A stretch of 64,000 nt of DNA from Caulobacter sp. Its GTDB lineage: Bacteria > Pseudomonadota > Alphaproteobacteria > Caulobacterales > Caulobacteraceae. The notes under the pieces were generated by a model. The model had not been told where the DNA came from. It made no database searches and saw only the letters and a program-made list of their open reading frames with translations. The stretch is taken from the NCBI GenBank assembly GCA_028291265.1, contig JAQGIK010000143.1, positions 1 to 64,000 of the forward strand. Reading direction: 5' to 3'. The position numbers and the translations under genes were made by a program. How positions within the stretch are numbered: position 1 is the first letter of the stretch; each line of letters opens with the position of its first letter. Below, one piece after another: positions 43,935 through 53,566 of this stretch.

Positions 43935-44195
43935 ATCGGGCCGGACTTCAAGCTATGCCGGTCGCCGCCGCGCCGCCAGCCTGCGCTCAGCCGTCCCGGT
44001 CAGTTGCCGGTGTGATTGGCCGCCAGGTAGATGCCGTCGTTCGAGAGGAAGACATGGAGGGTCCGCTTGGCGGGGTCTTTGGCGGCCGGCCGCAAGGTTG
44101 GACGGTTTGGTCATGCGGCGATCAAACCCGAAGCTGGCAAATAGGGCGCGTTGTTTTTCCGTCCCGATCCGGTGAACAGGCGAGTTGGCGCCTCG

Positions 44196-44220
44196 ACCTA
44201 TCCTCTCCAGGGGGATAGGT
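44196..44220. promoter_or_regulatory. RcnR/CsoR-type operator
   Basis: ACCTATCC-TCTCCAGGG-GGATAGGT, G-tract flanked by inverted repeats, 6 nt before the rcnA-like ATG. Confidence 0.7.
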
Positions 44221-44226
44221 AGCATT

Positions 44227-45363
44227 ATGCCTGCTTTCACCGACCTTCTGCAACAGGGCGCCGCTCACGCCTGGCTGTTTGTTCCCAGCGCGATCCTGCT
44301 TGGAGCGCTTCACGGCCTGGAGCCCGGCCACTCGAAGACGATGATGGCGGCGTTCATCATCGCCGTGCGCGGCACCGTCAAACAGGCTGTCCTGCTCGGC
44401 CTTTGCGCCACCCTGTCCCATACGGTCATCGTCTGGGTGATCGCGCTGGGCGGCATGTACCTGTGGCGCGGCCTGGCTCCGGAAACCATCGAACCCTATC
44501 TGCAGGTCGCATCGGCCGTGATCATCACCGCCATGGGCCTGTGGATGCTGTGGCAGGCGCGCCGCGACAACTTCCTGTCGGCCATCGCGCACACGGACCA
44601 TGGGCATGACCACCCGCACGGGCATGCTCACGGGCATGCGAGTTCGGCCCGGTTCGACACCGGTCATGGCGTGCTGCGGCTGGAGATTTTCGAAGGCGAC
44701 GGGCCGGCCCGCTTTCGGCTGCATACCGAAACCGGCAGCCCTTGGTCGGCCTCCGCGATAACCGTCGAGACCGAGCGGCCGGACGGCCAGCGCCAGATCT
44801 ACCAGTTCGCCCAGCTTGGAAACGTTCTGCAGTCGGTGGAAGACATCCCCGAACCGCATGAGTTCGCCGCGCATGTGGCCCTCAGTCACGGGGACCATGC
44901 CCATGGCTATCGGCTGGCGTTCGTCGAGGATGGCCACGACCACGGGGACCTGGACGGGCTGGAGCTGACGGCCGGCTATCAGGACGCCCACGAACTCGCC
45001 CACGCCAACGATATCAAGCAGCGGTTTGCCGGCCGTGAGGTGACGACGGGCCAGATCGTGCTCTTCGGACTGACGGGCGGCCTGATCCCCTGCCCCGGCG
45101 CCATCACCGTCCTGCTGCTCTGCCTCCAGCTCAAGGCCTTCACGCTCGGCGCCGTGCTGGTCCTCTGCTTCAGCATCGGCCTGGCGCTGACGATGGTGGC
45201 GTCGGGTGTTCTGGCCGCCTTGAGCCTCAAGCATGTGTCGAAGCGCTTCAGCGGTTTTGGCGAGATCGTTCGCCGGGCGCCCTACGTCTCCGGCGCCGTG
45301 ATTATCCTCATCGGCCTGTATCTCGGCGTGAATGGTTGGCTTCATCTGCCGGGCAACGCATAG
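44227..45363 (+). CDS. rcnA: nickel/cobalt efflux transporter, NicO/RcnA family
   Basis: LLGALHGLEPGHSKTMMAAFI, His-rich loop HTDHGHDHPHGHAHGHASS, GGLIPCPGAITVLLLCLQL. Confidence 0.93.
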   Translation: MPAFTDLLQQGAAHAWLFVPSAILLGALHGLEPGHSKTMMAAFIIAVRGTVKQAVLLGLCATLSHTVIVWVIALGGMYLWRGLAPETIEPYLQVASAVIITAMGLWMLWQARRDNFLSAIAHTDHGHDHPHGHAHGHASSARFDTGHGVLRLEIFEGDGPARFRLHTETGSPWSASAITVETERPDGQRQIYQFAQLGNVLQSVEDIPEPHEFAAHVALSHGDHAHGYRLAFVEDGHDHGDLDGLELTAGYQDAHELAHANDIKQRFAGREVTTGQIVLFGLTGGLIPCPGAITVLLLCLQLKAFTLGAVLVLCFSIGLALTMVASGVLAALSLKHVSKRFSGFGEIVRRAPYVSGAVIILIGLYLGVNGWLHLPGNA

Positions 45364-45382
45364 CTACGCGCCGGGAGCCGCC

Positions 45383-45649
45383 ATGAGCCACACGCACAAC
45401 AACGACCTTAAGAACCGCCTCAAACGGGCGCAGGGCCACCTGGCGACCATCCTGACGATGGTCGAGGAGAACCGCGACGGACTTGAGACCGCGCAGCAGC
45501 TGCAGGCGGTCATCAGCGCGTTGGACAAGGCGAAGACAGTCCTCGTCACCGACCATATCGAGCACCATCTCGAAGACGTCGTTGGTCCTCTGTCTCGCGA
45601 GGCGCGGGAAAAGCTGGCTCGGCTGAGCGATCTCGCGAAATACCTCTAA
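45383..45649 (+). CDS. rcnR: metal-sensing repressor, RcnR/FrmR family
   Basis: MSHTHNNDLKNRLKRAQGHLATILTMVEENRDGLETAQQLQAVISALDKAKTVLVTDHIEHHLEDVV. Confidence 0.92.
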   Translation: MSHTHNNDLKNRLKRAQGHLATILTMVEENRDGLETAQQLQAVISALDKAKTVLVTDHIEHHLEDVVGPLSREAREKLARLSDLAKYL

Positions 45650-45682
45650 CCAATGGAAGTCGGGTGGCGTTGGCCATCCCCC

Positions 45683-46432
45683 CTAAAGCAGGGTCGGCTC
45701 GCCCGGCCTCGCCACCGGCCTCCCCACCGCCTCGCCCCGTCGCCGCAACTCCACCTCCGCGCTGAACCGCACGTCCACATCCCGCTCCCGCGCCAACGCC
45801 GTCAGCGCCTCCAGGTCAAGCGCCGCCCACGCCGCTCCCCGATGCGGCCCTCTCGGCACCCGCGGGTACAGCCCCGGCTCCCGGCTCCAGGCCAGCAGCT
45901 GCTCCACCGACGCCGTGTTCAGCATGTCGCGCAGATGGTGGGCCGTGACATAGGCGTCGGGCATGGCCCGGTGGGCGGGCAGGCCGGTGGCGTGGTCGAG
46001 GCCGGCCGGCATCCGCTGGTAGCGCAGCATCTGGTTGGAGAAACTCTGCAGGTCCGGCCACAGGCGCATCGCGCATTTCCAGGTGCAGATCCAGGCCGCT
46101 CCGCCGCTCAAGGCCGGCGTGCAGAACCGCTGCTCGAAGGCGGCGCGGTGGGCGGCCAGCGCCAGGACGCCGCCCGGCGGCCGCAGCACGCTCGGCGCCG
46201 CCGCCTTCCAGAACGGCGCGCCCGCCACCTGTTCGTCGAGGATGTGGTGGATGGCCATGGTGGCCGGCGAGATCGGCCGGCCGGGGTTGACGAACAGGGC
46301 GCCACGTTCGGCGTCCACCGCCCAGTCGCCGCCGGCGGTCTGGACGACGTCCTGCCAGCCGATCTCGCAGACGTCGGTCGCCAGCGTGCCGGCGGTCTCC
46401 AGATCGATGACGCGGACGCGGGCGAGAGCCAT
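45683..46432 (-). CDS. DEDDh-type 3'-5' exonuclease-like protein
   Basis: VRVIDLETAGTLATDVCEIGW..., FVNPGRPISPATMAIHHI, HRAMPDAYVTAHHLRDML. Confidence 0.8.
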   Translation of the reverse strand: MALARVRVIDLETAGTLATDVCEIGWQDVVQTAGGDWAVDAERGALFVNPGRPISPATMAIHHILDEQVAGAPFWKAAAPSVLRPPGGVLALAAHRAAFEQRFCTPALSGGAAWICTWKCAMRLWPDLQSFSNQMLRYQRMPAGLDHATGLPAHRAMPDAYVTAHHLRDMLNTASVEQLLAWSREPGLYPRVPRGPHRGAAWAALDLEALTALARERDVDVRFSAEVELRRRGEAVGRPVARPGEPTLL

Positions 46433-46564
46433 GGGCCAAGTATGGCCGCCCCCGCCGGACAGACCAAGCCGGACGCCGGCCGGCGCGTGACAGGGCGCGC
46501 CGGCGTATAATGGTCGGCCGCTTCGATAAGCCCCTGCCCGGCCCGAACGGCGGCGGCAAGTCCG

Positions 46565-46630
46565 CTTCAAACCGACTTCAGGCGGACTTCACTCCGACTT
46601 CAGATCGACTTCAAACACACTTCAAACCGG
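46565..46630. repeat. six 11-bp direct repeats with CTTCA core
   Basis: CTTCA at 46565, 46576, 46587, 46598, 46609, 46620: exact 11-bp period. Confidence 0.85.
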
Positions 46631-46699
46631 CGCGGGGTCAACCCTTTGAAATCGTTCAGGACACCCTGCAATCGGCGCGACATCTCCGAACCGGATCGT

Positions 46700-47848
46700 C
46701 TAGCCAAAGGCCGCGTAGCGCGACAGCTGGAAGAAGGGCTCGGCCTCGTAGCCGGCCTCGACCGCCAGCCGCGCCAGCCGCTCGCCGACGGCCGGCGCGA
46801 ACTTGGCCCCGTGGCCGGAGCAGGCCGAGGCCACGACCAGCCGCGAGCCCGGCCAGCGGTCGACGATGAACTCCTCGCCGGCGTCGGGCCGCCGGTCGGC
46901 GGGACGGGTGTTGGTGTAGAGGCAGACATCGCGCTCGACGACCGGGCCGGCGGCGCCGGGGACGAGGTCGGCGAGCGTGTCGCCAACCTGGCGCAGTTCG
47001 GCGTCGCTGGCCGGCGGCTCCCAGGCGTCGGCGTCGACGACGGGACCATGGTTGTGGGGCGCGGCCTTGACGCCCCGGCCCTCGAAGTCGGGGAAGCCGT
47101 AGACGGTGTCGTCGGCGCTGCGCTCGAGGATGAAGATCGGGAAGGCGCCCAGGGCCACGGTCTCGGGACGGGCGGGCGCGAACCAGCCGACGGTCTGGCG
47201 GGTGACCTCCAGGATGGGAGCCAAGGCCGGCAGGAAGCGGCTCATCCAGGGGCCGGCGGCGAGAATGACCTTATTGGCCCGGACAGTTTCGTCGGCGGTG
47301 CGGAGGAGGACATGATCGGCGTGTCGCTCCAGGGCGACCACGGCGCTCGGCGTGATGCGGCCCGCCGCCCCGGCCTTGGCCCGCAGCGCCTCCAGCGCGG
47401 CCTGGGCCAGCAGGATGGCGCCGCCGTCCTGGACGACGGCGTCCCAGTCGTCCGGCAGGCGGAAGGCGGGGAACCGGGCGTTGACCTCCGCGCCGGTCAG
47501 CAGGGGGACCTCCAGGCCGTTGTGAAACGCCGCCTGGCGGGAGTTTCGGACGATGTCGCAGCCCTTCGGCCCGGCCTCGAGGACCGGACAGGGAATCAAC
47601 AGGCCGCGGCCGCCGTCCTGGGCCAGCTGCGTCCAGCCGCGCAGCGCCTCGTCGCTGAGCGCCGTGTAGTGAGGGTTTTCGAAGTTGAACCGGCGAAAAA
47701 TGCGGCAGGAACCGTGCGACGACCCCCGGTCGGCCCCCGGCCCCAGCGGGTCGAAGCCGACGGCGTCGACGCCCCGGCGCAGCAGCGCCTCCAGGGCGGC
47801 CGCGCCCATCAGGCCGAGGCCGATCACCGCAACATCGCAACTGCGCAA
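46700..47848 (-). CDS. FAD-dependent oxidoreductase, sarcosine/N-methyltryptophan oxidase-like
   Basis: MRSCDVAVIGLGLMGAAALEALLRRGVDAVGFDPLG...CSGHGAKFAPAVGERLARLAV. Confidence 0.9.
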   Translation of the reverse strand: MRSCDVAVIGLGLMGAAALEALLRRGVDAVGFDPLGPGADRGSSHGSCRIFRRFNFENPHYTALSDEALRGWTQLAQDGGRGLLIPCPVLEAGPKGCDIVRNSRQAAFHNGLEVPLLTGAEVNARFPAFRLPDDWDAVVQDGGAILLAQAALEALRAKAGAAGRITPSAVVALERHADHVLLRTADETVRANKVILAAGPWMSRFLPALAPILEVTRQTVGWFAPARPETVALGAFPIFILERSADDTVYGFPDFEGRGVKAAPHNHGPVVDADAWEPPASDAELRQVGDTLADLVPGAAGPVVERDVCLYTNTRPADRRPDAGEEFIVDRWPGSRLVVASACSGHGAKFAPAVGERLARLAVEAGYEAEPFFQLSRYAAFG

Positions 47849-47926
47849 CGACGCCCTCCAAGCCGAGACAACTTGCCGCCAGGTCTGGCGGGTTCACCGA
47901 ACGCGGTGACCTGCTACACCTTAACC

Positions 47927-49201
47927 ATGGCCGAGTCCGACGACAGCTACGATCCGCTGATTCCCGTGCCCGCGGCACGCCGGGTGTTCGGGGCGCTGGA
48001 CGCCTTTTCCCTGTGGTTCAGCCTCGGCATCGGCCTGCTGGTGCTGCAGGCCGGGGCCTTCCTGGTGCCGGGCCTCAGCCTCGCCGCGGCGCTGGGGGCC
48101 ATCGTCGTCGGCTCGGTGCTCGGCGTCCTGCTGCTGGCCGCCGCCGGCCTGGTCGGGGCCGAGACCGGGCTGTCGGCCATGGGCTCGCTGCGGCCGGCGC
48201 TCGGCGCGCGCGGCGCCGTCATCCCGACCGTGCTCAACGTCGTCCAGCTGGTCGGCTGGGGTGCCTTCGAGATCGTCGCCATGCGCGACGCCGCCGACGC
48301 CCTGGCCAGGCAGACCTTCGGGGTCTCCAACCCGCTGGCCTGGACCCTGCTGTTCGGGGCCCTGGCGACGGGGCTGGCGATCATGGGGCCGGTGTCGTTC
48401 GTGCGCCGCTTCCTGCGGGCCTGGGGCCTGTGGCTGCTGCTCGGCGGCGCCGCCTGGCTGAGCTGGCGGCTGCTGGCCGACTACGACCTCGCCGCCCTGC
48501 TGGCCCGGCCCGGGACCGGCGAGACCAGCTTCGCGGCCGGGGTCGACCTGGTGGTCGCCATGCCGCTGTCCTGGCTGCCGCTGATCGCCGACTACACCCG
48601 CTTCGGTCGCACGCCCGGGGCCATGTTCCGCGGCAGCGGCCTCGGCTACCTGCTGGCCAACATCTGGTTCATGGGGCTGGGCGCGGCCTACGCCCTGGCG
48701 GCCGGCGGCGGCGAGGGCATGCTGCTGTCGGCCCTGGCCGCGACCGGCGGCGGCGTCGCCTTGCTGCTGATCGTCATCGACGAGACCGACAACACCTTCG
48801 CCGACATCCATTCGGCCTCGGTCTCGACCGCCACCCTGGTGCGGGCCCGGCCGGCCCGCTTGGCGATCGCCTTCGGCGTGCTGTGCACCGCCGTCGCGCT
48901 GGTCGCCCCACTGGCCCGCTACGAGCACTTCCTCTTGCTGATCGGTTCGGTGTTCGCGCCGCTGTTCGGCGTCCTGCTGGCCGACCACTTCTTCGTCAAG
49001 CCGTGGCGCAGAAACCCGGAGGCCCCCACGCCGGGCCTCAACATCGCCGGCCTGACCGCCTGGGCCGTCGGCATCGCCGCCTACCAGGGCTTCAGCCGCC
49101 TGCTGCCGGACGTCGGCGCGACCCTGCCGGCCTTCGTCATCGCCGTCGTCGCCTACGTCGTCCTGCGCCTGCCGGCCCTGCGGCCGGCCGCGGGCGTCTA
49201 G
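47927..49201 (+). CDS. cytX: NCS1-family transporter, CytX-like
   Basis: 424 aa, about 12 TM; AFSLWFSLGIGLLVLQAGAFLVPGLSL...VLNVVQLVGWGAFEIVAMRDAAD..SWLPLIADYTRF. Confidence 0.75.
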   Translation: MAESDDSYDPLIPVPAARRVFGALDAFSLWFSLGIGLLVLQAGAFLVPGLSLAAALGAIVVGSVLGVLLLAAAGLVGAETGLSAMGSLRPALGARGAVIPTVLNVVQLVGWGAFEIVAMRDAADALARQTFGVSNPLAWTLLFGALATGLAIMGPVSFVRRFLRAWGLWLLLGGAAWLSWRLLADYDLAALLARPGTGETSFAAGVDLVVAMPLSWLPLIADYTRFGRTPGAMFRGSGLGYLLANIWFMGLGAAYALAAGGGEGMLLSALAATGGGVALLLIVIDETDNTFADIHSASVSTATLVRARPARLAIAFGVLCTAVALVAPLARYEHFLLLIGSVFAPLFGVLLADHFFVKPWRRNPEAPTPGLNIAGLTAWAVGIAAYQGFSRLLPDVGATLPAFVIAVVAYVVLRLPALRPAAGV

Positions 49202-49890
49202 CCCGTCAGCCAGCGGAAGGCCCGGGCGATGAAGGCCCGGCCGTCCCGCTCGACCGGCGTCCCGTGGGCCATGACCACCGTCCGCGCCGGCCAGGCGAGG
49301 ATGCGCTCCACCGCCGCCCGCCCCGCCCGGCGATCCTTGAAGGCGAGGCGGAACTTGCGCGGCACGGTCGGCTCCGGCTGGGTCATCAGGTCCAGCCTCG
49401 CCACCAGGGCCCGCCAGCCGCGGAACCAGCCCTTGGGGAACTGCTGGATCAGGTCGGTGAACAGCACCGTCCCGCTCGGCCGGTGGAAGAACACCGCCTC
49501 GGTGGTGATGCTGTTGCCATGGACGAGGACCTGGTCGAGGTCGTCCGCCCAGGCCGCCGGCGGGTCGTCGGCCAGTTCGGCGTCGAAGACGATGTCCGGC
49601 CGGCGGCCGGCAAGCCCCGGCGCGCCGTGCAGGACGGCGGCCGGCCAGACCTGCCGCCACTCAGGCAGATGCAGGTGATGCAGCGAATTGGGCGCGACCA
49701 GATGGCGGACCTCGCCCAGCGCCTCGACCTCACGGCGAAGCTCCGGGGTCAGCGCCACGGGCGACCAGATCCACAGGCCGCCGCCGGACAGCCGGACCAC
49801 CGCCATCCGGGTCGGATAGCGAAAGCCGACGACCTCGGCGACGCCGCCGTCGGCCAGCCAGAGGTCCGCTCCGAAGGGCTGCAATGGCAT
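49198..49890 (-). CDS. DUF4336 (metallo-beta-lactamase-like) protein
   Basis: 230 aa; VRLSGGGLWIWSPVALTPELRREVEALGEVRHLVAPNSLHHLHLPEW. Confidence 0.88.
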   Translation of the reverse strand: MPLQPFGADLWLADGGVAEVVGFRYPTRMAVVRLSGGGLWIWSPVALTPELRREVEALGEVRHLVAPNSLHHLHLPEWRQVWPAAVLHGAPGLAGRRPDIVFDAELADDPPAAWADDLDQVLVHGNSITTEAVFFHRPSGTVLFTDLIQQFPKGWFRGWRALVARLDLMTQPEPTVPRKFRLAFKDRRAGRAAVERILAWPARTVVMAHGTPVERDGRAFIARAFRWLTG

Positions 49891-49893
49891 CGC

Positions 49894-51572
49894 CTACGGC
49901 TTGCGCTTGAAGACGATCTGCCGGCCGCCCTGGGTGAGCGTCACCTGGTCCGGCGGCCCATCACCGGCCGCGAACTCCAGCGACGCCTCGACCTCGACGA
50001 TGTCGAACTTCACGGCCGAGGCGGCCCGCAGATTGACCGGATCCTGCCCGGTCAGCTGGGCCTTCAGGGCGGCGCCGTCGACGAAGACCGTCATGGTCAT
50101 GCCGCCGGTCTCATAGCTGCCGCTGACCCGGTCGAGCGCCGCGCGGGGCAGCGCCACCCCGACCGGCGCCGACGGCAGCGGTTCGCTGGTGCGGGCCCCG
50201 ACGAGGCCGGGCCCGTCGCCCATCTGGAAGAAGCGCATGCCGGTGATCGCCCCCTTGGCGTCGCGCTCCAGCTTCAGGCGGTTGAAGCCGTCCTCGTAGA
50301 GGAAGTCGTCCGGCCCGATCGGCGTCAACACCGCCCGCGGCCCGGTGCGCTGGGCGGTCAACCGTCGACGACGCGCAGCACCCGGGTGGTCTGGGCGTCG
50401 AAGCGGTAGACGCCCTCGGCCGCCTGCAGCACCGACGCGTCGACCGCCACGGCCCTGGCCGCCGGATAGGGCTCGCCCAGCGCCGCCGCCGTCAGCCGGC
50501 GGGCCAGGGTTCCCGGGTCGCCGCCGTCGTCGCTGTTCTGCAGCACCACCACGGTGATGTCGGGCCCCGGCACATAGGTCAGCTGGCTGACGAAGCCGAA
50601 GATGCCGCCGCTGTGCTGCAGGGCCGGCTGGCCGCGCTGCTGGCCGGCGATGATGCCGAAGCCGTACTTGGCCTCCACCGCCGCCCCGACCGGGGTGACC
50701 ATCCGGTTGTAGCTGTCGCTCTTCAGCAGCCGCCCTTCATGCAGGGCGCGGTTCCACTTGAGCAGGTCGTCGACGGTGGAGAGCAGGGCCCCCGCCGCGT
50801 GCGGCTGGCTCATGCTCAGGGTCCGCATCGGAACCACCTTGCCGCCGTCCATCGTGTAGCCCTTCACCTGCCGGGCGGCGAACGTCGGGTCGGCGCCGTA
50901 GCCGGTATGGGTCATGCCCAGCGGCTTGAAGAAGACCTTGTCCAGATAGGCGTGCCAGGGCATGCCGCTGGCCGCCTCGATCACGGCCCCGACCAGCACA
51001 TAGCCCGAATTGTTGTAGGACCACTTTTCACCGGGCGCGAAGTCGACCGGCTGGTCCTTGAAGACCTCGATCATCTGGGCCGTGGTCAGGTCGCGCTTGA
51101 TCGGCCCCTCCATATAGCCCGGCATGCCGGTGTAGCTCTTGATGCCCGAGGTGTGGTTGAGCAGCATCAGGACGGTGACCTTGTCGCCGTTCGGAAAGCC
51201 CGGGACGTACTTCGACAGCGGATCGTCCAGCTTCACCTTGCCGTCCTCGACCAGCTTCAGCACCCCGGCGGCGGCGAACTGCTTGCTGACCGAGCCGATG
51301 CGGAACACCTGGTCGGGCGACAGCGGCGTATGGGCCTCGATGTCGGCCTCGCCCCGCGCGCCGCGGAACAGCACCGTATCGCCCCGCGCCACCAGCACGG
51401 CCACCCCGGGCCCCTGGGCCGCATAGGTGTTGTCGACCAGTTCCCTGGCGTAGGTCGCGACATCGGCCGGGGCCGGCGCGGCGCCGGCCGGAGCCCGGGC
51501 CTGGGCCAGGCTAGGGGCCAGGGGGCAGAGGACGAGGGTAAGGGCCAGCGCGACGGCGTTGGGCTTGATCAT
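49894..51572 (-). pseudogene. class C beta-lactamase-type serine hydrolase, C-terminal domain split off by a frame change near 50358-50361
   Basis: ORF 50358..51572 (FRIGSVSKQFAAAGVLK, KWSYNNSGYVLVG, LQHSGGIFG) ends ..TRVLRVVDG*; ORF 49894..50361 continues LTAQRTGPRAVLTPIGPDDFLYEDGFNRLKLERDAKGAITGMRFFQMGDG in another frame. Confidence 0.6.
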
Positions 51573-51665
51573 CTGGGCGTCCCGACGGTGAGGAAAACAG
51601 GTTGGCCCCGACTGTGGCGCAAAACCTCGGCCCTGCCTCGTTTCAAATCGGCAATCTTCACCGCC

Positions 51666-52193
51666 TCAGACCACGGGCCGGATCGGCCGGCTCCCGTCCC
51701 ACTCGGCGGCCTTCTTGCGGATGTGCTCGAAGAAGGCGCCCTTGCCGCCGCTGATGTCGCTGATCTCGATCACCGTGCCGGGATGGCCTTGCGTGTCGAA
51801 ATAGGCGAACCGCCCCTGCTCGCCGCCGATCTGGCCCTCGTGCCCGACCCGGTAGCCCAGCCCCAGCGCCCGGTCGTAAAGGGCCTGGTAGTCGCGGCTC
51901 CAGTAGCTCATGTGCTGCAGGCCCTCATGGCCGGCGTCGAGGAATTCCCTGTACATCGACGGGGCGTCGTTCAGCTGCTGGATCAGCTCGATCTGCAGGT
52001 CGCCGCTGTTGGCCAGGGCGATGCTCATCTTCACGTCCGACGGCTGGCCACGATGGCGGAACCAGTCGGTCTTCACCGCCTCGATGAAGAACCAGGGCCC
52101 GACCCCCAGCACCTTCACCCAGTGGTCCATGGCCGCGTGGATGTCGCGCACCACATAGCCGTTCTGGCAGACCGCCCCGAAAATCCGACTCAT
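51666..52193 (-). CDS. VOC family protein
   Basis: MSRIFGAVCQNGYVVRDIHAAMDHWVKVLGVGPWFFIE...LQHMSYWSRDYQALYDRALGLGY. Confidence 0.88.
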   Translation of the reverse strand: MSRIFGAVCQNGYVVRDIHAAMDHWVKVLGVGPWFFIEAVKTDWFRHRGQPSDVKMSIALANSGDLQIELIQQLNDAPSMYREFLDAGHEGLQHMSYWSRDYQALYDRALGLGYRVGHEGQIGGEQGRFAYFDTQGHPGTVIEISDISGGKGAFFEHIRKKAAEWDGSRPIRPVV

Positions 52194-52292
52194 CACCGTC
52201 CTCCGCCCCCCAACAGACCCCCATTTCGAGGTCTTGTGAAACGTTGTTCGAAGGCTTCCCATGGCAACAACAGAACAAGACGGGAGCGCGCC

Positions 52293-53558
52293 ATGAGCGA
52301 CGGATCGATCGACATTACCGCCAGGCGCGACCCGGTGTACGACCTCCCCCTCGACTCCCTCGACCCGGCCCAACCGGCCCTGTTCCAGGCCGACGCCGTG
52401 CTGCCGATCTTCGAGCGCCTGCGGGCCGAGGATCCGGTCCACTGGTGCGCCAACAGCGAGCACGGCCCCTACTGGTCGATCACCCGCTACGACGACATCA
52501 TGGCCGTCGACACCAACCACCAGGCCTTCAGCTCCGACTTCATGAAGGGCGGCATCACCATCGCCGGCGGCTCGTCCAACTTCGAGCCGCTGCCGATGTT
52601 CATCGCCATGGACCCGCCGCGCCACGACATCCAGCGCAAGGCGGTCAGCCCGGCCGTCTCGCCCACCAATTTGCAGACCATGGCCCCGGTCATCCGCGAG
52701 CGTTGCGCCGCCATCCTCGACGGCCTGCCGGTCGGCGAGGAATTCGACTGGGTCGACCTCGTGTCCAAGGAACTGACGGCCATGACCCTGGCCACCCTGT
52801 TCGACGCCCCGCAGGAAGACCGCCGCAAGCTGACCCACTGGTCGGACGTGGTCACCGCCGTGCCCATGCCGGGCGGACTGGTCGAGACCCTCGAGCAGAA
52901 GATCGAGGTCTTCGTCGAGTACCAGGCCTATTTCGCCAATCTCTGGAACCAGAAGGTCAACGCCCCGCCGGCCGCCGACATGATCTCCATGCTGGCCCAC
53001 CACCCGGCGACCCGGGACATGGAGCCGCGCGAGTTCTTCGGCAACGTCGTCCTGCTGACCGTCGGCGGCAACGACACCACCCGCAACACCATCTCCGGCT
53101 CGATCCTGGCCCTCAACCGGAACCCCGACCAGTACGCCAAGCTGCGGGCCCGCCCCGAACTGATCCCGTCGATGGTCTCCGAGACCATCCGCTGGCAGAC
53201 GCCGCTGGCCCACATGCGCCGCACCTGCGTCCAGGACACCGAGGTCGGCGGCAAGCTGATCCGCGAGGGCGACAAGGTGGTCATGTGGTACGTCTCGGGC
53301 AACCGCGACGACAGCGTCATCGAGCGGCCCAACGACTACATCATCGACCGCGAGCGGCCGCGCCAGCACATCTCCTTCGGCTTCGGCATCCACCGCTGCG
53401 TCGGCAACCGCCTGGCCGAGCTGCAGCTGACCATCATCTGGGAAGAGATCCTCAAGCGCTTCCCGGAGGTGCGCCTGACCGGCGAGCCCAAACGCAGCTA
53501 CTCGACCTTCGTGCGCGGCTACGAAACCATGCCGGTGATCATCCCGGCCCGGAACTGA
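52293..53558 (+). CDS. cytochrome P450
   Basis: 421 aa; GNDTTRNTISGS I-helix, ETIRWQTP ExxR, HISFGFGIHRCVGNRLAELQL heme loop. Confidence 0.97.
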   Translation: MSDGSIDITARRDPVYDLPLDSLDPAQPALFQADAVLPIFERLRAEDPVHWCANSEHGPYWSITRYDDIMAVDTNHQAFSSDFMKGGITIAGGSSNFEPLPMFIAMDPPRHDIQRKAVSPAVSPTNLQTMAPVIRERCAAILDGLPVGEEFDWVDLVSKELTAMTLATLFDAPQEDRRKLTHWSDVVTAVPMPGGLVETLEQKIEVFVEYQAYFANLWNQKVNAPPAADMISMLAHHPATRDMEPREFFGNVVLLTVGGNDTTRNTISGSILALNRNPDQYAKLRARPELIPSMVSETIRWQTPLAHMRRTCVQDTEVGGKLIREGDKVVMWYVSGNRDDSVIERPNDYIIDRERPRQHISFGFGIHRCVGNRLAELQLTIIWEEILKRFPEVRLTGEPKRSYSTFVRGYETMPVIIPARN

Positions 53559-53566
53559 TCCGGGGC

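Noticed and set aside
44105-44240. 95-aa minus-strand ORF MKAGIMLPIPLERIGRG... overlapping the rcnA promoter
   Set aside because: Overlaps the operator and rcnA start and shows no family features; only the NHTGN tail in another frame looked meaningful.
47849-47926. Possible TPP riboswitch upstream of the cytX-like gene
   Set aside because: CCGAGA and GACCTGCTACACC vaguely recall THI-element motifs, but the 78-bp divergent gap lacks the full conserved CUGAGA..ACCUGAUC arrangement and P1 pairing. An Infernal search with RF00059 would decide.
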